Assembly: GCF_003856525.1 (NCBI RefSeq)
Contig: NZ_RJVQ01000006.1
Coordinates: 62,001 to 126,000 of the forward strand
Direction: 5' to 3'
DNA from: Vibrio viridaestus
GTDB lineage: Bacteria; Pseudomonadota; Gammaproteobacteria; Enterobacterales; Vibrionaceae
DNA: 64,000 bases
Under the pieces are notes generated by a model that was given only the letters and a program-made list of their open reading frames with translations, was not told the origin of the DNA and ran no database searches. Positions within the stretch are counted from its first letter, which is position 1. Each line of letters opens with the position of its first letter. The translations under genes were made by a program, and so were the position numbers. Shown here one piece after another: positions 25,634 through 35,116 of this stretch.

Positions 25634-26794
25634 ATGATTAAAACCCCGGTACAGCCACGTTCAAAACTGGCGGATGTGGGCACGACTATTTTTTCTGTTA
25701 TTGGGCAGTTATCTTCTGAATATAACGCAATTAATCTTTCTCAGGGGGCGCCTAGTTTTCCTTGTGATCCTGACCTTATCGATGAAGTAACAAAAGCGAT
25801 GCAAGCCGGTCACAATCAGTATGCATCCATGACAGGATATGAGCCACTTAAGGAGCGAATTGCTGAAAAGATAGCAAGCTTGTATGGACGTCATTACGAT
25901 ACGCAGAGTGAAGTGACAGTGACAGCCAGTGCCAGTGAAGCTCTCTATTCCTCTATTTCAGCGTTGGTGCATCCTGGTGATGAAGTGATTTTCTTTGAGC
26001 CCTCTTTTGACAGTTATGCGCCCATAGTGCGACTACAGGGCGCGAAACCTATCGGGATTAAGTTATCTGTACCCGAGTTTTCGATTAACTGGGACGAAGT
26101 CCGAGCGGCAATTACGAGCAACACTAAGATGATCATTTTGAATACACCACATAACCCATCTGGGCAGGTGATGAGTCAGGATGATTTAGAACAGTTAGCG
26201 AGTGTTTGTCGGGATACCGATATTGTTATCCTTTCTGATGAAGTGTACGAGCACATGGTATTTGATGGTCGTGCGCATCATGGTATGGCTACCCATTCTG
26301 AGCTTGCCTCTCGCAGTGTTATTGTCTCTTCATTTGGTAAAACCTTTCATGTAACTGGATGGCGTGTAGGGTACTGTGTTGCTCCTGCAGAGATTATGAA
26401 AGAGATACTTAAAGTACACCAGTTTATGATGTTTTCTGCTGATACTCCGATGCAATATGCGTTTGCTAAGTATATGGAAAACCCACAGACCTACCTTCAT
26501 CTGTCGCAGTTTTATCAGGCTAAACGCGATCTACTACTGAACGAGCTTAAAGATGGTCCATTTACGTTATTACCTTCTAATGGATCTTTTTTCGTATTGG
26601 CTAATTTCCGTCACCTTACTGATGAAAGCGACGCACAGGTCGTTACTCGACTGATCAAAGAATTTGGCGTCGCAACGATTCCTTTATCTGCGTTTTATAG
26701 CGATGGTACGGATAACGGCTTCATTCGACTCTCTTTTGCAAAAGATGACGATACAATTATTGCTGGTGCAAAAGCGCTAAGACAGTTTGCATAA
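25634..26794 (+). CDS. Class I/II PLP aminotransferase (YbdL/methionine-glutamine transaminase-like)
   Basis: 386 residues from the ATG at 25634 (GGAG 8 bases upstream), exactly the length of E. coli YbdL; a longer frame from 25595 lacks a box. PLP lysine is Lys236 in SSFGKTFHVTGW, with TPHNPSG and SDEVYEHM cofactor motifs. YbdL prefers Met, His and Phe, and relatives are glutamine transaminases. It is followed 15 bp later by an omega-amidase-like gene; the pair is known from methionine-salvage and glutamine-transaminase/omega-amidase pathways, where the amidase removes the 2-oxoglutaramate formed. Confidence 0.87.
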   Translation: MIKTPVQPRSKLADVGTTIFSVIGQLSSEYNAINLSQGAPSFPCDPDLIDEVTKAMQAGHNQYASMTGYEPLKERIAEKIASLYGRHYDTQSEVTVTASASEALYSSISALVHPGDEVIFFEPSFDSYAPIVRLQGAKPIGIKLSVPEFSINWDEVRAAITSNTKMIILNTPHNPSGQVMSQDDLEQLASVCRDTDIVILSDEVYEHMVFDGRAHHGMATHSELASRSVIVSSFGKTFHVTGWRVGYCVAPAEIMKEILKVHQFMMFSADTPMQYAFAKYMENPQTYLHLSQFYQAKRDLLLNELKDGPFTLLPSNGSFFVLANFRHLTDESDAQVVTRLIKEFGVATIPLSAFYSDGTDNGFIRLSFAKDDDTIIAGAKALRQFA

Positions 26795-26809
26795 GGAAAA
26801 ACGAATCCC

Positions 26810-27607
26810 ATGAAAATCGCAGCAATTCAAATGAACAGTGGTTCAGTAGTTGAGGACAATATCGAGTTAGCCGAATCATTGGTAAATGATGCGGTGAAGC
26901 TTGGTGCTGAGATTATTCTTTTGCCGGAGTACTTTTGCCTGATGGGAGAAAAGGATCAGGACCGTGTTGAGATTGGCGAAGAGTACCTTAATGGACCGAT
27001 TCAGGATTCGATGTCTGCGTTAGCAAAACAACATAAGATTTTCCTTATCGCAGGAACGATACCGCTACTGTCTCCAGAAAAAGAGAAAGTCTTTAATAGT
27101 CAGTTGTTATTTTCTCCTGAAGGAGAATGTCTCGGTCGTTACGATAAAGTGCATCTGTTTGGCTTCGATAATGGGAAGGAAGCGTATCGAGAAGCCGATA
27201 TTCTCTCTGCGGGGAATGCTATTAAAACGTTTCGTATCGATGAAATAGATGTCCGGCCATCGGTTTGTTATGACCTGCGCTTTCCTGAATTTTACCGTCA
27301 GAATAGTGGTTATGAATTGATTACAGCACCTGCTGCCTTTACCTACACAACCGGTCAGGCGCATTGGGAGCTATTATTACGCACTCGGGCAATTGAAAAC
27401 CAGTGCTATGTTATTGCTGCTGCGCAGACAGGGATTCACCCGAATGGCAGTCGCACTTATGGTCACTCGATGATTATCGACCCATGGGGAAAGGTTCTTG
27501 CACAACAAGAAGAGGGTAACGGTGTGGTGATCGCAGAGATGGATATCTCGGAACTACAGAAAGTACGACAACAGTTACCAGCACTAAAAAATCGCGTTTT
27601 TTACTAA
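26810..27607 (+). CDS. Nitrilase-superfamily amidase (omega-amidase/Nit2-like)
   Basis: 265 residues. The catalytic triad of the C-N hydrolase fold is visible: Glu40 (LLPEYF), Lys113 (YDKVHLF) and Cys153 (SVCYDLRFPE). Family members of this length include YafV omega-amidase and Nit1/Nit2. Behind a glutamine-type transaminase it likely hydrolyses 2-oxoglutaramate to 2-oxoglutarate. A role on 4-guanidinobutyramide is a second option, given the adjacent ureohydrolase island; sequence alone does not decide. Confidence 0.85.
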   Translation: MKIAAIQMNSGSVVEDNIELAESLVNDAVKLGAEIILLPEYFCLMGEKDQDRVEIGEEYLNGPIQDSMSALAKQHKIFLIAGTIPLLSPEKEKVFNSQLLFSPEGECLGRYDKVHLFGFDNGKEAYREADILSAGNAIKTFRIDEIDVRPSVCYDLRFPEFYRQNSGYELITAPAAFTYTTGQAHWELLLRTRAIENQCYVIAAAQTGIHPNGSRTYGHSMIIDPWGKVLAQQEEGNGVVIAEMDISELQKVRQQLPALKNRVFY

Positions 27608-27650
27608 TTACTTTAACAAATTAGGTTTTATAAGATTTAAGGAAATCCGG

Positions 27651-28427
27651 ATGAAAAAATCACATTTATTATTGGCATCTTTAGGCCTGCTTGCTTCAGC
27701 ATCATCATGGGCTATCAGTGAAGTTCGTTATGGACTCGAAGCTGAATATCCTCCATTCGAAAGTAAAAATGCTGCAGGTGAATTGGTGGGTTTTGATGTT
27801 GAACTAGGTAAAGCGATTTGTGAAAAGGCTGAGGCTAAATGTTCATGGACGGAAGGCAGTTTTGACACTCTAATTCCAGCTCTACAGTCTAAGAAATTTG
27901 ATGTCATAAACTCAGCGATGAATATTACTGAAAAACGCATGAAAGCAATTGACTTCACCAACCCAATTTATCGTATTCCAACTCAACTTATCGCTCGTGA
28001 AGGTCAAGGATTAGCGCCAACTGCTGAGGCGTTGAAAGGCAAAAATATCGGTGTTCTTCAAGGGTCTATCCAGGAAGTTTACGCAAAAGCACATTGGGAA
28101 CCAAAAGGTGTCACAATCACGTCGTATAAAGATCAAAACATGGTTTACTCTGATATGGTGTTGGGGCGTATCGATGGAACGCTAGTCATGTCTGCTGCTG
28201 GTCAGTCGGGCTTCTTAAGCACACCTGCAGGTAAAGGGTATGCTTTTGTTGGTAAGCCAGTTGAAGACAAAAAGATTCTCGGTAGTGGTATCGGTTTTGG
28301 GCTTCGTAAAGGAGACACTGAGCTTAAAGATGCTCTGAATAAGGCAATTGCTGAAGTGAAAGCTGATGGTACGGTTGAGCGTTTGGCGAAACAGTACTTT
28401 ACAGGTTTTGACGTTACTGTTGATTAA
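27651..28427 (+). CDS. Lysine/arginine/ornithine-type ABC substrate-binding protein (HisJ/ArtJ family)
   Basis: 258 residues; signal peptide 1-21 (cleavage after SWA), then the family 3 binding fold with EAEYPPFESKNAAGELVGFD and the MNITEKRMKAIDFTNP stretch typical of HisJ/ArgT/ArtJ. It is the probable periplasmic partner of the HisQMP-like importer (20296-22483), which has no binding-protein gene of its own. It is separated from it by the dehydrogenase and transaminase genes, making one dispersed uptake-and-catabolism locus. A terminator follows. Confidence 0.9.
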   Translation: MKKSHLLLASLGLLASASSWAISEVRYGLEAEYPPFESKNAAGELVGFDVELGKAICEKAEAKCSWTEGSFDTLIPALQSKKFDVINSAMNITEKRMKAIDFTNPIYRIPTQLIAREGQGLAPTAEALKGKNIGVLQGSIQEVYAKAHWEPKGVTITSYKDQNMVYSDMVLGRIDGTLVMSAAGQSGFLSTPAGKGYAFVGKPVEDKKILGSGIGFGLRKGDTELKDALNKAIAEVKADGTVERLAKQYFTGFDVTVD

Positions 28428-28432
28428 TCTAT

Positions 28433-28465
28433 TTAGCCCAGCGTAAACGTTATGCTGGGCTTTTC
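28433..28465 (+). terminator. Rho-independent terminator after the binding-protein gene
   Basis: AGCCCAGC and GCTGGGCT form an 8-bp stem with an 11-nt loop, followed by TTTTCT. The converging GH43 gene ends at 28467. Confidence 0.8.
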
Positions 28466-28466
28466 T

Positions 28467-29423
28467 CTAGAATTCTACCTGATTATCTAACCGCCCCCAG
28501 AGTGGGTTTCCGTTCTCATCCCATTCAATCTTATGCACTCTCGTATGACGATTAGGATCCCACAGTGGATCACCTTCAATTCCTTTATAGTTTCGAGCAT
28601 GATAAATCATATAGTCCTGAGTACCATCTGGGCTGGTGGTAAAGCTGTTGTGCCCCGGACCAAAGATGTGCTTATCTTCCACTGTGGTGTAAATGGGTAA
28701 TGGGTTCTTTATCCAGTTTTCAGCATTAAGAAGGTCTGCGTTATCATCAATGGTTAATAGTCCCATACAATAGCGTTCATCAGTCGCACTGGCTGAATAC
28801 GTCACGTATATTTTTCCATTACGCTTTAATACGGCAGGCCCCTCATTCACCAAAAATCCCTGCACTTCCCATTCCAATTCAGGCTTACTAAGTAAGACTG
28901 GATGAGTTTGTAATGAGATAGGAGAACTCAGTTTCGCGATGTATAAGCAAGAGTTACCAGGGATAACAGCGTCTTTCTGAGCCCACAAGTAATACCATTC
29001 ACTTTTATGTTCAAAACAAGTCGCGTCAAGACAGAAAGAAGCTAGGCCACTATCGACTTGTACCGGATCAGACCAAACCGCTGTGAGTGGATTTGCGTCA
29101 CGAGTGACTATCGCATACATCCTATGCTGAAAGGCATTATCTTTTATTTCTCTGTTAGGCGCCGCAGCAAAATAGATTGTCCAAACCCCATTTATGTAGT
29201 GTATTTCAGGGGCCCAGATCAAATCACTGCAGGGCCCTGTATCGGGTTTATTCCAAACTGTGACGATTTCTGTCGTTGTATTCAGCCCCGCCAGCGATGA
29301 TGCTCGCCTAAGTTCGAGTCGATCGTATTCAGGCACTGATGCAGTAAAATAGTAATAGCCATCGCTATGAAGATAGACGAATGGATCGGCTCGTTGCTCT
29401 ATTATTGGATTATTAAAACGCAT
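28467..29423 (-). CDS. Glycoside hydrolase family 43 (arabinofuranosidase-like)
   Basis: 318 residues forming one five-bladed propeller. The three GH43 acidic residues are in place: base Asp13 (RADPFVY), pKa modulator Asp133 (CLDATCF) and acid Glu194 (VNEGPAVL). No signal peptide, so it acts in the cytoplasm on imported oligosaccharides, probably arabino- or xylo-oligosaccharides. GGAG lies 6 bases before the ATG. It is last in the minus-strand unit with a LacI regulator and a sugar importer. Resemblance is closest to exo-arabinofuranosidase types; linkage specificity is inferred. Confidence 0.83.
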   Translation of the reverse strand: MRFNNPIIEQRADPFVYLHSDGYYYFTASVPEYDRLELRRASSLAGLNTTTEIVTVWNKPDTGPCSDLIWAPEIHYINGVWTIYFAAAPNREIKDNAFQHRMYAIVTRDANPLTAVWSDPVQVDSGLASFCLDATCFEHKSEWYYLWAQKDAVIPGNSCLYIAKLSSPISLQTHPVLLSKPELEWEVQGFLVNEGPAVLKRNGKIYVTYSASATDERYCMGLLTIDDNADLLNAENWIKNPLPIYTTVEDKHIFGPGHNSFTTSPDGTQDYMIYHARNYKGIEGDPLWDPNRHTRVHKIEWDENGNPLWGRLDNQVEF

Positions 29424-29468
29424 GCTTGCTCCATACTTTCAGTAGTACAGTAAAGTTTGTTGTTTTTG

Positions 29469-30485
29469 TTATTCAGCGTAGGATTGAGTCGATTCTCTAA
29501 TAAAGAGTTCTCCTTCCACTTTGATTAGTTTTAAGTCTGATGTTTGCTGCGACAGAAGAACCTCTACGGCGATTCGGCCCATCTCATCATAGGGTAAATC
29601 AATGGTAGATAGACCCGGAGTAACTTCATTGGCAAGTAATTGATTGTCGTAACCCATGACAGACAGTTGATTTGGAATTGACAGTTCGAGTTTGGCGGCA
29701 GCCTGATATACACCTAATGCCATTAAGTCACTGGCGCAAAAAATGGCGCTGGGGCGAGGATGGTGTTCCAGTAAAGTCAATGCTTGGTGATACGCTTGCT
29801 TTAACGACCAGTTCCCTTCCAAAATCCAGCTGTCATTAATGATGTTATCTGCATTAGTCATTGCCTGACGAAATCCACGAACTCTTTGAATAGATGACTC
29901 TGCCCAGTCTTCACCACAGATCATGGCAATATCTTTGTGACCATTCTCGATGAGATGTTGGGTCGCTTTGTATCCGCCAATGAAATCTGAGGTGGTAATA
30001 GATGCCACGTCTTGTTTGTAAACATCGTTAGTGCAGTTGAGAAAGACCATAGGTAGAGTGGTCGGAATGGCTTCATCGATGTGACTTGGAGTATTGAGGG
30101 CGTAGATCAGACCATCGAAACCACCGGAGTTAATGTCTTCCAGCATCGTAGTTCTTAGATCATCGTTGTCCTCAAAGTCGAATACGGTTAGAACCGTATC
30201 GAGTTCCCATGCCTTAACCTTGGCCGCACTCAAAGCATTAATAAAAGGGTCGTGCATATTCATGCTATTAATCATGAGAGCAATACGACGATGTGCAGAT
30301 GAGTGAGGTACATTAGTTTTGAACTTATACCCCAGCTCATGTGCCTTTCTGATGACTTTATCTCGCGTTTCTGGCGAAATTTTAATGCTATCAGAACCAT
30401 TTAAAATAACAGAAACTGTAGGCTGTGAGACACCAACGGCTGTTGCAATATCCAACATGGTGACTTTTTTCTTACGCATGGGCAT
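29469..30485 (-). CDS. LacI-family transcriptional regulator
   Basis: 338 residues: N-terminal helix-turn-helix with hinge (MLDIATAVGVSQPTVSVILNG at about 10-30), then a periplasmic-binding-like sugar sensor domain. It sits within the oligosaccharide unit between the binding protein and the GH43 gene, so it likely represses that unit until its sugar is present. The start may be residue 1 or the Met at residue 3; both lack a strong box. Confidence 0.9.
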   Translation of the reverse strand: MPMRKKKVTMLDIATAVGVSQPTVSVILNGSDSIKISPETRDKVIRKAHELGYKFKTNVPHSSAHRRIALMINSMNMHDPFINALSAAKVKAWELDTVLTVFDFEDNDDLRTTMLEDINSGGFDGLIYALNTPSHIDEAIPTTLPMVFLNCTNDVYKQDVASITTSDFIGGYKATQHLIENGHKDIAMICGEDWAESSIQRVRGFRQAMTNADNIINDSWILEGNWSLKQAYHQALTLLEHHPRPSAIFCASDLMALGVYQAAAKLELSIPNQLSVMGYDNQLLANEVTPGLSTIDLPYDEMGRIAVEVLLSQQTSDLKLIKVEGELFIRESTQSYAE

Positions 30486-30563
30486 TCTTCTTCTATTTAT
30501 CTAAATGTGCTTACGATCCATCGGTTTGACCACCCGATATTTAGGTGGTCACCATGAACAAAT

Positions 30564-31877
30564 CTATAAATTGCTTAACATGTCATTGACTCGTTGTTGT
30601 GCATCACTCAGTGCATCATCAACAGATTTATCTCCAATGACGGCCGCAGCGAGTTCTTCCCCGATAATATCTTGAATAGCAAATTGCCGTTTCACGCCAG
30701 AGGGTAAACCCTTCCCAGTCTGCGTAATAGACAGAATTTCTGAACGATGCGGTAAGGCTAAAAATTTAGGATCATCTAAAACCGAGCTGACACTGGGTAA
30801 ATGACCGGTTCTGGACCACTGGTAATCATTATCGGCAAAAAATTTAAAGAACTTACCGATGGCTGCGTCTAACTCTGCTGAGCGACGTTTATTGGGCACT
30901 ACCCAAGAATGGCCGTCAACATAGTGTGCTTTTTCTTGATGATAAAGAAAAGGGTAGGGTGCGACATCGTAGTTATTGTATAGAGGACTTGATTGGTCAT
31001 GAGACTGTTTATTGTAATTACTGATCAACCAGTTACCGTTTAATAAAACACCGCCATCACCGTTGCTGAACGATGATACGGTGGCAGGATAATCCATATT
31101 TTTCGTGGTGAGATTATCTTTGTAAATTGCTCGCATCAGATTAACGGCATTTTTAGCATCCTGAGTTTGTAAGTTTATATGCTCAGGATCGGCAAAGAAC
31201 TGGCTACCTTGCTGGAACATGTAAGTATAAAAGAAACGAGCATAAGCCGCTGTTTCGTTGGTCAGTATTTGAATAAAATACGGCTTTCCAGTTAACTTTT
31301 TAAACTGATGCGCCTGATCGAGCAGTTCTTGTGGCGATGTCGGAAAAATGGCTTTGCCCTGATCATCTACGAGGTTTGCTTTTTTCATTAGATCCATATT
31401 CATATGGAATAGCATCGTCCACGTATCGAGAGGCAGTCCGAAGAAATGGCCATCACGTGTAACACCATTTGATGACGTCGGGGTAAACATAGCCTTATCG
31501 ATGCCCTGCCGTTTAAGAAAATCATCGATAGGAACGATCAACTGGCGAGATTGATAATCCGAAATAACAGAGTTATGCATCGTTACGACATCGGGTGGCG
31601 TTCTTGATGCCATTTGTGCAGTTAACTGATCGTATCCTGGCCATTCAACGGTTGATACTTTGACATCAATGTCGGGGTTTTCCTGATTAAATTTATTAAT
31701 CAGCGTAGTCATAATGCCGCATTCACCTGTCGCTGCGTCAACATCAACAGATTTACCGTATTCTGCATCGCATGCACCAAAGAAGCGTTGGACATGAAGT
31801 TCTGTGTTTGCTTGAGCGATGCCCGCTGTTGATAAACAGCTCATCGCCAGAATTAATGTTTTAATACTAGTTTTCAT
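30564..31877 (-). CDS. Sugar ABC transporter substrate-binding protein (MalE/UgpB class)
   Basis: 437 residues; signal peptide 1-23 with AQA cleavage, then a family 1 extracellular solute-binding domain (VKVSTVEWPGYDQLTAQMAS; GGVLLNGNWL). Size and neighbours fit an oligosaccharide-binding protein. Unusually it is last of the four transport genes in reading order (ATPase, permease, permease, binding protein). It contains two cysteines near the mature N-terminus (FFGACDAEYG and GECGIM) that could form a disulfide. Confidence 0.88.
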   Translation of the reverse strand: MKTSIKTLILAMSCLSTAGIAQANTELHVQRFFGACDAEYGKSVDVDAATGECGIMTTLINKFNQENPDIDVKVSTVEWPGYDQLTAQMASRTPPDVVTMHNSVISDYQSRQLIVPIDDFLKRQGIDKAMFTPTSSNGVTRDGHFFGLPLDTWTMLFHMNMDLMKKANLVDDQGKAIFPTSPQELLDQAHQFKKLTGKPYFIQILTNETAAYARFFYTYMFQQGSQFFADPEHINLQTQDAKNAVNLMRAIYKDNLTTKNMDYPATVSSFSNGDGGVLLNGNWLISNYNKQSHDQSSPLYNNYDVAPYPFLYHQEKAHYVDGHSWVVPNKRRSAELDAAIGKFFKFFADNDYQWSRTGHLPSVSSVLDDPKFLALPHRSEILSITQTGKGLPSGVKRQFAIQDIIGEELAAAVIGDKSVDDALSDAQQRVNDMLSNL

Positions 31878-31926
31878 TATGTAGGCCTTTATTCACGTTG
31901 TTGTTTTAGTCTGATTTTTATCGTTA

Positions 31927-32823
31927 TTATTGTTTTACAGCACCTCCAGCGACAGCAGTTACAATATGGCGTTGAAAGAAGAGGTAGACCAGAATAATGG
32001 GTATCGCTGAGAAGATAGCCTGAGCACTCAAAAATCCTAAACCTTCACTTTGTGCAAAGTTAGTCTGTGAAGAAGCAATACCAACGGTAATCGTATACAT
32101 CGACTTATCGGTAGCGGATATTAGAGGCCAGAAATAGTCATTCCACGACGTTAGAAACGTAAGAATTGCTAATGTTGCCTGAGCTGGAATGGTTAAAGGC
32201 AGTAGTACTTTCCAAAATATTTGGAATTTTGATGCGTTATCCATAATGGCGGCTTCATCAATTTCCTTGGGGATAGCCTTAAAAAACTGCGTCATCAGAA
32301 ATACACCAAAAGGAGCGGATAACCCCGGAAGGATTAATCCCCAATACGTGTTATGTAACTGCAGATCACTAAAGATTTGATGACGGGCGATAATGACGGC
32401 TTGTTCTGGTACAGCTAATCCCATTAGTACGATGATGAATAGTGATCTTTTCATCGGAAAATCGAGTCGGGCAAAAGCGTACCCAGCGAGAGATGAAAGG
32501 GTTAATACACCCAATGTCATGAGCCCTGAAACAACAACGCTGTTCATGAGCCAACGAAATACCATTGAGTTGTGAAAAATATCTAGGTAGTTATCCAGAG
32601 TATAGGGAAAGGCAAAAACGGAATTCGTTCCGAGCATTAACTCCTGATTGTCTTTGAGACTTAGTCCAACCATCCACAAAAATGGCGCCAGCATGACTAA
32701 AGACAGTACGATAGTTAGTATTAACCATGGTGTCAGGGTTGAATGATTCGTCGGTTGATAGGTTTTGGCTGAATCAGACATAGGTTTGGTTGGAAAATGA
32801 GACTGTAACTTTTCAGAGCGCAT
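31927..32823 (-). CDS. Sugar ABC transporter permease (MalG family)
   Basis: 298 residues from the ATG at 32823, preceded by AAAGGGGTGATACG; the longer frame to 32874 would run into the upstream permease gene. Six membrane segments and the EAA loop KEIDEAAIMDNASKFQIF. The start is 5 bp past the stop of the MalF-type gene, so the two are translated together. Confidence 0.9.
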   Translation of the reverse strand: MRSEKLQSHFPTKPMSDSAKTYQPTNHSTLTPWLILTIVLSLVMLAPFLWMVGLSLKDNQELMLGTNSVFAFPYTLDNYLDIFHNSMVFRWLMNSVVVSGLMTLGVLTLSSLAGYAFARLDFPMKRSLFIIVLMGLAVPEQAVIIARHQIFSDLQLHNTYWGLILPGLSAPFGVFLMTQFFKAIPKEIDEAAIMDNASKFQIFWKVLLPLTIPAQATLAILTFLTSWNDYFWPLISATDKSMYTITVGIASSQTNFAQSEGLGFLSAQAIFSAIPIILVYLFFQRHIVTAVAGGAVKQ

Positions 32824-32827
32824 CGTA

Positions 32828-33700
32828 TCACCCCTTTTTACGACTAAATGCAAACTGGGCCATAGCCGCAGCAAGAATAATCAGGAAGAGTATTTGTGAG
32901 GCAGCGGCTGCCATACCGATATCCCAGCGACGAAATCCAGCATCATAAATGAACATGACAATAGAGCGAGATGAGTTATTAGGACCACCGTTGGTCATTA
33001 ATAATGCTTGGCCAAATAACTGAAACTGCATGATGATCTGAATAATGGTGACCAGCACAATGGTTCTGGTTATCGAGGGCAGAGTGATACTCTTGAATGT
33101 GGTCCATTTTCCTGCGTTATCGAGTTGAGCTGCTTCATACAGTTCTCGAGGAATTTGCTGTAAAGCAGCAGTAAACAGAATCATCGGCAGCCCCAGACAC
33201 CACCAGATCGTAGCAATCGCTATTGAAACTAATGACCAATCCGGACTGGAAAGAAAGGCGATGGGCTCCAGATTTAATCCGTTGAAAACCATCGCCATAA
33301 AGCCATCATTAGGAATAAAAATGATGCGCCAAATCAGAGTAACCACCGTCACTGACAAAATCGTCGATGCGAAAAAGATACCGCGTAGGATATTGGCTGT
33401 GCGCGATTGTTGGTTGAGTGCCATAGCGAGTAAAAGACCGACGACCACTAGAACAGGTACCGTAAGTAAAACGAAATAACAGGTGTTCCAGACCGTTTGA
33501 ATGAACACTTTATTGCTAAATAGGCGTTCATAATTTTTCCAGCCAACATAATGGCCGGGGCCAAATAAGTCTACTTTTTCAAAACTTAAATTGATTCCCC
33601 AAAACAGTGGAATCACAATCATACCGATAAATACCAGTAAATAAGGCGCAAGAAAAAGCAGATTGCTCCAGCGCTCAGTGTGAGTTCGGGCCTCAATCAT
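32828..33700 (-). CDS. Sugar ABC transporter permease (MalF/UgpA family)
   Basis: 290 residues from the ATG at 33700, which has GGAGG at 5 bases; the frame to 33760 lies wholly inside the ATPase gene. Six membrane segments and the EAA loop RELYEAAQLDNAGKWTTF. It overlaps the end of the ATPase gene by 8 bp (translational coupling). Confidence 0.9.
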   Translation of the reverse strand: MIEARTHTERWSNLLFLAPYLLVFIGMIVIPLFWGINLSFEKVDLFGPGHYVGWKNYERLFSNKVFIQTVWNTCYFVLLTVPVLVVVGLLLAMALNQQSRTANILRGIFFASTILSVTVVTLIWRIIFIPNDGFMAMVFNGLNLEPIAFLSSPDWSLVSIAIATIWWCLGLPMILFTAALQQIPRELYEAAQLDNAGKWTTFKSITLPSITRTIVLVTIIQIIMQFQLFGQALLMTNGGPNNSSRSIVMFIYDAGFRRWDIGMAAAASQILFLIILAAAMAQFAFSRKKG

Positions 33701-34796
33701 ACCGACCTCCCTGGTACGCTCTTTCTTTGGAGTCGAATAAATGAATATTGTCGAAATCAAACTTGAGATAAACGCGCTGTTTATTCACGATGGGTTGTTT
33801 ACTATTGGTCTCTGCAATGATCATTTGCTGATTGTCTAGCAGAATATAGGCAAGGGTTCTGTCTCCTAAGCGCTCTATAAACTGAATTTGCCCGCATGTT
33901 TGAGCCTCAGTTTCATTCTCAACAATGTAGATATCTTCAGCTCTAATACCCATTTCAAAGTTATAATCATCGGGTAGTTTTTGTGTTTCGATACGACTTT
34001 GAATCGCTTCGATACCATCGATGTTAATCACTGCATGAGCGCCAGAACGATCAAGTTGTTCGACAGAAAGGATATTCATTGCCGGTGAACCAACGAATCC
34101 AGCCACAAACTTGCTGGCAGGATAGCGATAGATTTCTATGGGTGTTCCAATCTGTTCAATGTGCGTTTGGTTGAGAACGACAATCCTATCAGCGAGCGTC
34201 ATAGCTTCAACTTGGTCATGTGTCACGTAGATCATCGTTGCCTGAACTCGCTGATGAAGTTGGGCAATTTCGATTCTGGTTCTGCTGCGTAAAGCCGCAT
34301 CGAGATTAGAGAGTGGTTCGTCGAAAAGAAATGCGGTTGGTTCACGGACAATAGCTCTGCCTATTGCGACTCTTTGCCGTTGACCCCCAGATAGTTCGGC
34401 GGGCTTTCTTTGTAGAAGATGTTCTATCTCCAATATTCGCGCCGCATTTTGAATTCGTTGCTGAATAACGTCGCTGTTCGTTCCGACGTTTCTCAACCCA
34501 AATGCCATGTTTCCTTCAACCGTCATATGTGGATACAAAGCGTAATTCTGGAATACCATGGAGATGTCCCGCTTTCCAGGTGCTAAGGTGTCTAGACGGT
34601 GTTCATTCATCCAGATTTCACCGTCAGATAAACTTTCTAATCCAGCGATCATCCTCAGTAGCGTCGATTTCCCGCAGCCTGATGGGCCGAGAAAAACAAT
34701 AAATTCATTCTCTTTTATATCGAAAGAAATATTATCCAGCACTGTCGAACTACCATAGGCCTTGGTAAGATTTTTAATCTCGATAGAAGACGCCAT
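33693..34796 (-). CDS. Sugar ABC transporter ATPase (MalK/UgpC/MsmK family)
   Basis: 367 residues: ABC ATPase domain with Walker A GPSGCGKST near residue 38, signature LSGGQRQR, Walker B FLFDEPLSNLD and the C-terminal regulatory OB/TOBE domain of the MalK class. It is the first gene of the oligosaccharide unit (34796 down to 28467); upstream it has a 35-bp stretch with ACGTTTACGT, a palindromic core that could be the LacI-type operator. Confidence 0.9.
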   Translation of the reverse strand: MASSIEIKNLTKAYGSSTVLDNISFDIKENEFIVFLGPSGCGKSTLLRMIAGLESLSDGEIWMNEHRLDTLAPGKRDISMVFQNYALYPHMTVEGNMAFGLRNVGTNSDVIQQRIQNAARILEIEHLLQRKPAELSGGQRQRVAIGRAIVREPTAFLFDEPLSNLDAALRSRTRIEIAQLHQRVQATMIYVTHDQVEAMTLADRIVVLNQTHIEQIGTPIEIYRYPASKFVAGFVGSPAMNILSVEQLDRSGAHAVINIDGIEAIQSRIETQKLPDDYNFEMGIRAEDIYIVENETEAQTCGQIQFIERLGDRTLAYILLDNQQMIIAETNSKQPIVNKQRVYLKFDFDNIHLFDSKERAYQGGRYD

Positions 34797-35116
34797 GAGT
34801 CCATCCTTATTATTATGTTGTAGGGTTCTTTCACGTTTACGTTGTTTTTGTTTCTTGATTTATAATATTACTCATAATATTAGTTGAGGCAGATTCCTAT
34901 CTTAGAAAAGTACAGTAGTTCACAAAATGAGCGGCTTAAAATGGTGGAAAGTGGAGTCAAATCACACTGAGACTAAAGTTGTACCAAGGAAAAGTGGTTA
35001 TTAAGAAGCACAAATAATTCCCTATTGTGTTTAAGTTTTGATAAGCTGTGCCGATATAATGTATTATTCCAATAACTCATTTATCAATTAGTCTAATTTT
35101 TGAATTGGAGTCAGTT
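34797..35116. other. Divergent promoter region
   Basis: 320 bp between the sugar-transporter unit (minus) and the PilZ gene (plus). It holds the palindromic core ACGTTTACGT (about 34834-34843), a possible LacI-family operator, and direct repeats of TAATATTA around 34863-34885. A related TTCACGTTGTTGTT stretch occurs before the binding-protein gene near 31892. No gene seen. Confidence 0.35.
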
